The translations under genes and the position numbers were made by a program. From positions 1 to 5,596 of the forward strand of contig CAJXGZ010000163.1 in the NCBI GenBank assembly GCA_913053795.1: DNA of 5,596 nucleotides. The letters run 5' to 3'. The notes below the pieces were generated by a model. It did not search any database and was not told where the DNA came from. It worked only from the letters and a program-made list of their open reading frames with translations. Shown in pieces: positions 5,553 through 5,596 of the stretch; the first letter of the stretch is position 1, and each line of letters begins with the position of its first letter. Source of the DNA: an uncultured Rhodospirillales bacterium (GTDB lineage Bacteria; Pseudomonadota; Alphaproteobacteria; Rhodospirillales; 2-02-FULL-58-16).

Positions 5553-5596
5553 AGAAGATGGTCAAACGGCTGTTAACCCGTGAGGCTTTCGGCAAA
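5492..5596 (+). CDS. Acyl-CoA dehydrogenase fragment (ACAD10/11-like), runs off the window
   Basis: In the frame starting at 5492 the DNA reads LGPGRIHHCMRTIGAAEVAL and continues with EKMVKRLLTREAFGK to the last base. G-P-G-R-I-H-H-C-M-R-x-I/V-G-x-A-E-x-A-L followed by R-x-A-F-G-K is the start of the C-terminal helical domain of FAD-dependent acyl-CoA dehydrogenases, closest in my memory to the ACAD10/11-like group. Those enzymes oxidise acyl-CoA to enoyl-CoA in fatty-acid breakdown. There is no start codon, and the upstream part of the enzyme is missing: rpoA occupies the DNA before it, in a different frame. Only 35 residues are visible. The family call is firm; the subgroup and substrate are not. 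Confidence 0.85.

Noticed and set aside
1..5596. Mobile element, CRISPR, toxin-antitoxin, or defence system in the window
   Set aside because: Apart from the last ~100 bases, all DNA is accounted for by conserved housekeeping genes on one strand, with short gaps and no terminal repeats, transposase motifs or spacer arrays.

Overview
The window is a stretch of the ribosomal-protein spc/alpha operon region of a bacterium, almost certainly an alphaproteobacterium. The order is rplF(end)-rplR-rpsE-rpmD-rplO-secY-adk-rpsM-rpsK-rpoA. The alphaproteobacterial signs are adk directly after secY, the absence of rpmJ and rpsD from the positions they hold in E. coli, and the N-terminal and core sequences of S5, SecY, S13 and RpoA. 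Base composition is moderately GC-rich by eye. A Rhodospirillales-like member is my guess, but genus or order cannot be fixed from the sequence alone.

Positions 1-3219 hold the end of L6, then L18, S5, L30, L15 and SecY on the plus strand, with gaps of 3-14 bases or ATGA overlaps. This looks like one polycistronic unit with translational coupling. L15 carries a long Lys/Ala/Pro/Glu tail that contains five tandem 12-bp EPKA units. Adenylate kinase (3216 onward) overlaps the secY stop. It has a four-cysteine LID, but its last ~20 residues are displaced into another frame by a 1-base gain or 2-base loss near 3795-3805.

Positions 3859-3963 hold a near-consensus sigma70-type promoter (TTGACT, 16-base spacer, TATAAT) and a short AT-rich leader. 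These start a second transcription unit, rpsM-rpsK-rpoA. S13 begins at a TTG codon and its stop overlaps the rpsK start (TAATG). Between rpsK and rpoA, 114 bases hold three successive hairpins, each followed by a T-rich run, and no evident promoter. The first is a classic intrinsic terminator or attenuator shape.

rpoA (4848 onward, GTG start) is normal up to about residue 218-220. The sequence then changes without a break into the reading frame of an acyl-CoA dehydrogenase of the ACAD10/11-like type (LGPGRIHHCMR...AFGK), which runs off the window end. The join is out of frame, lies in a ~15-base stretch that can be read as either gene, and removes the end of the alpha N-terminal domain plus the whole alpha C-terminal domain of an essential gene. 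The likeliest explanation is a chimeric assembly or clone; a real rearrangement is the alternative. Apart from these anomalies the genes are ordinary housekeeping genes (50S and 30S proteins, protein translocation, nucleotide balance, RNA polymerase). I see no mobile element, CRISPR array, tRNA or rRNA, and no novel multi-gene system.
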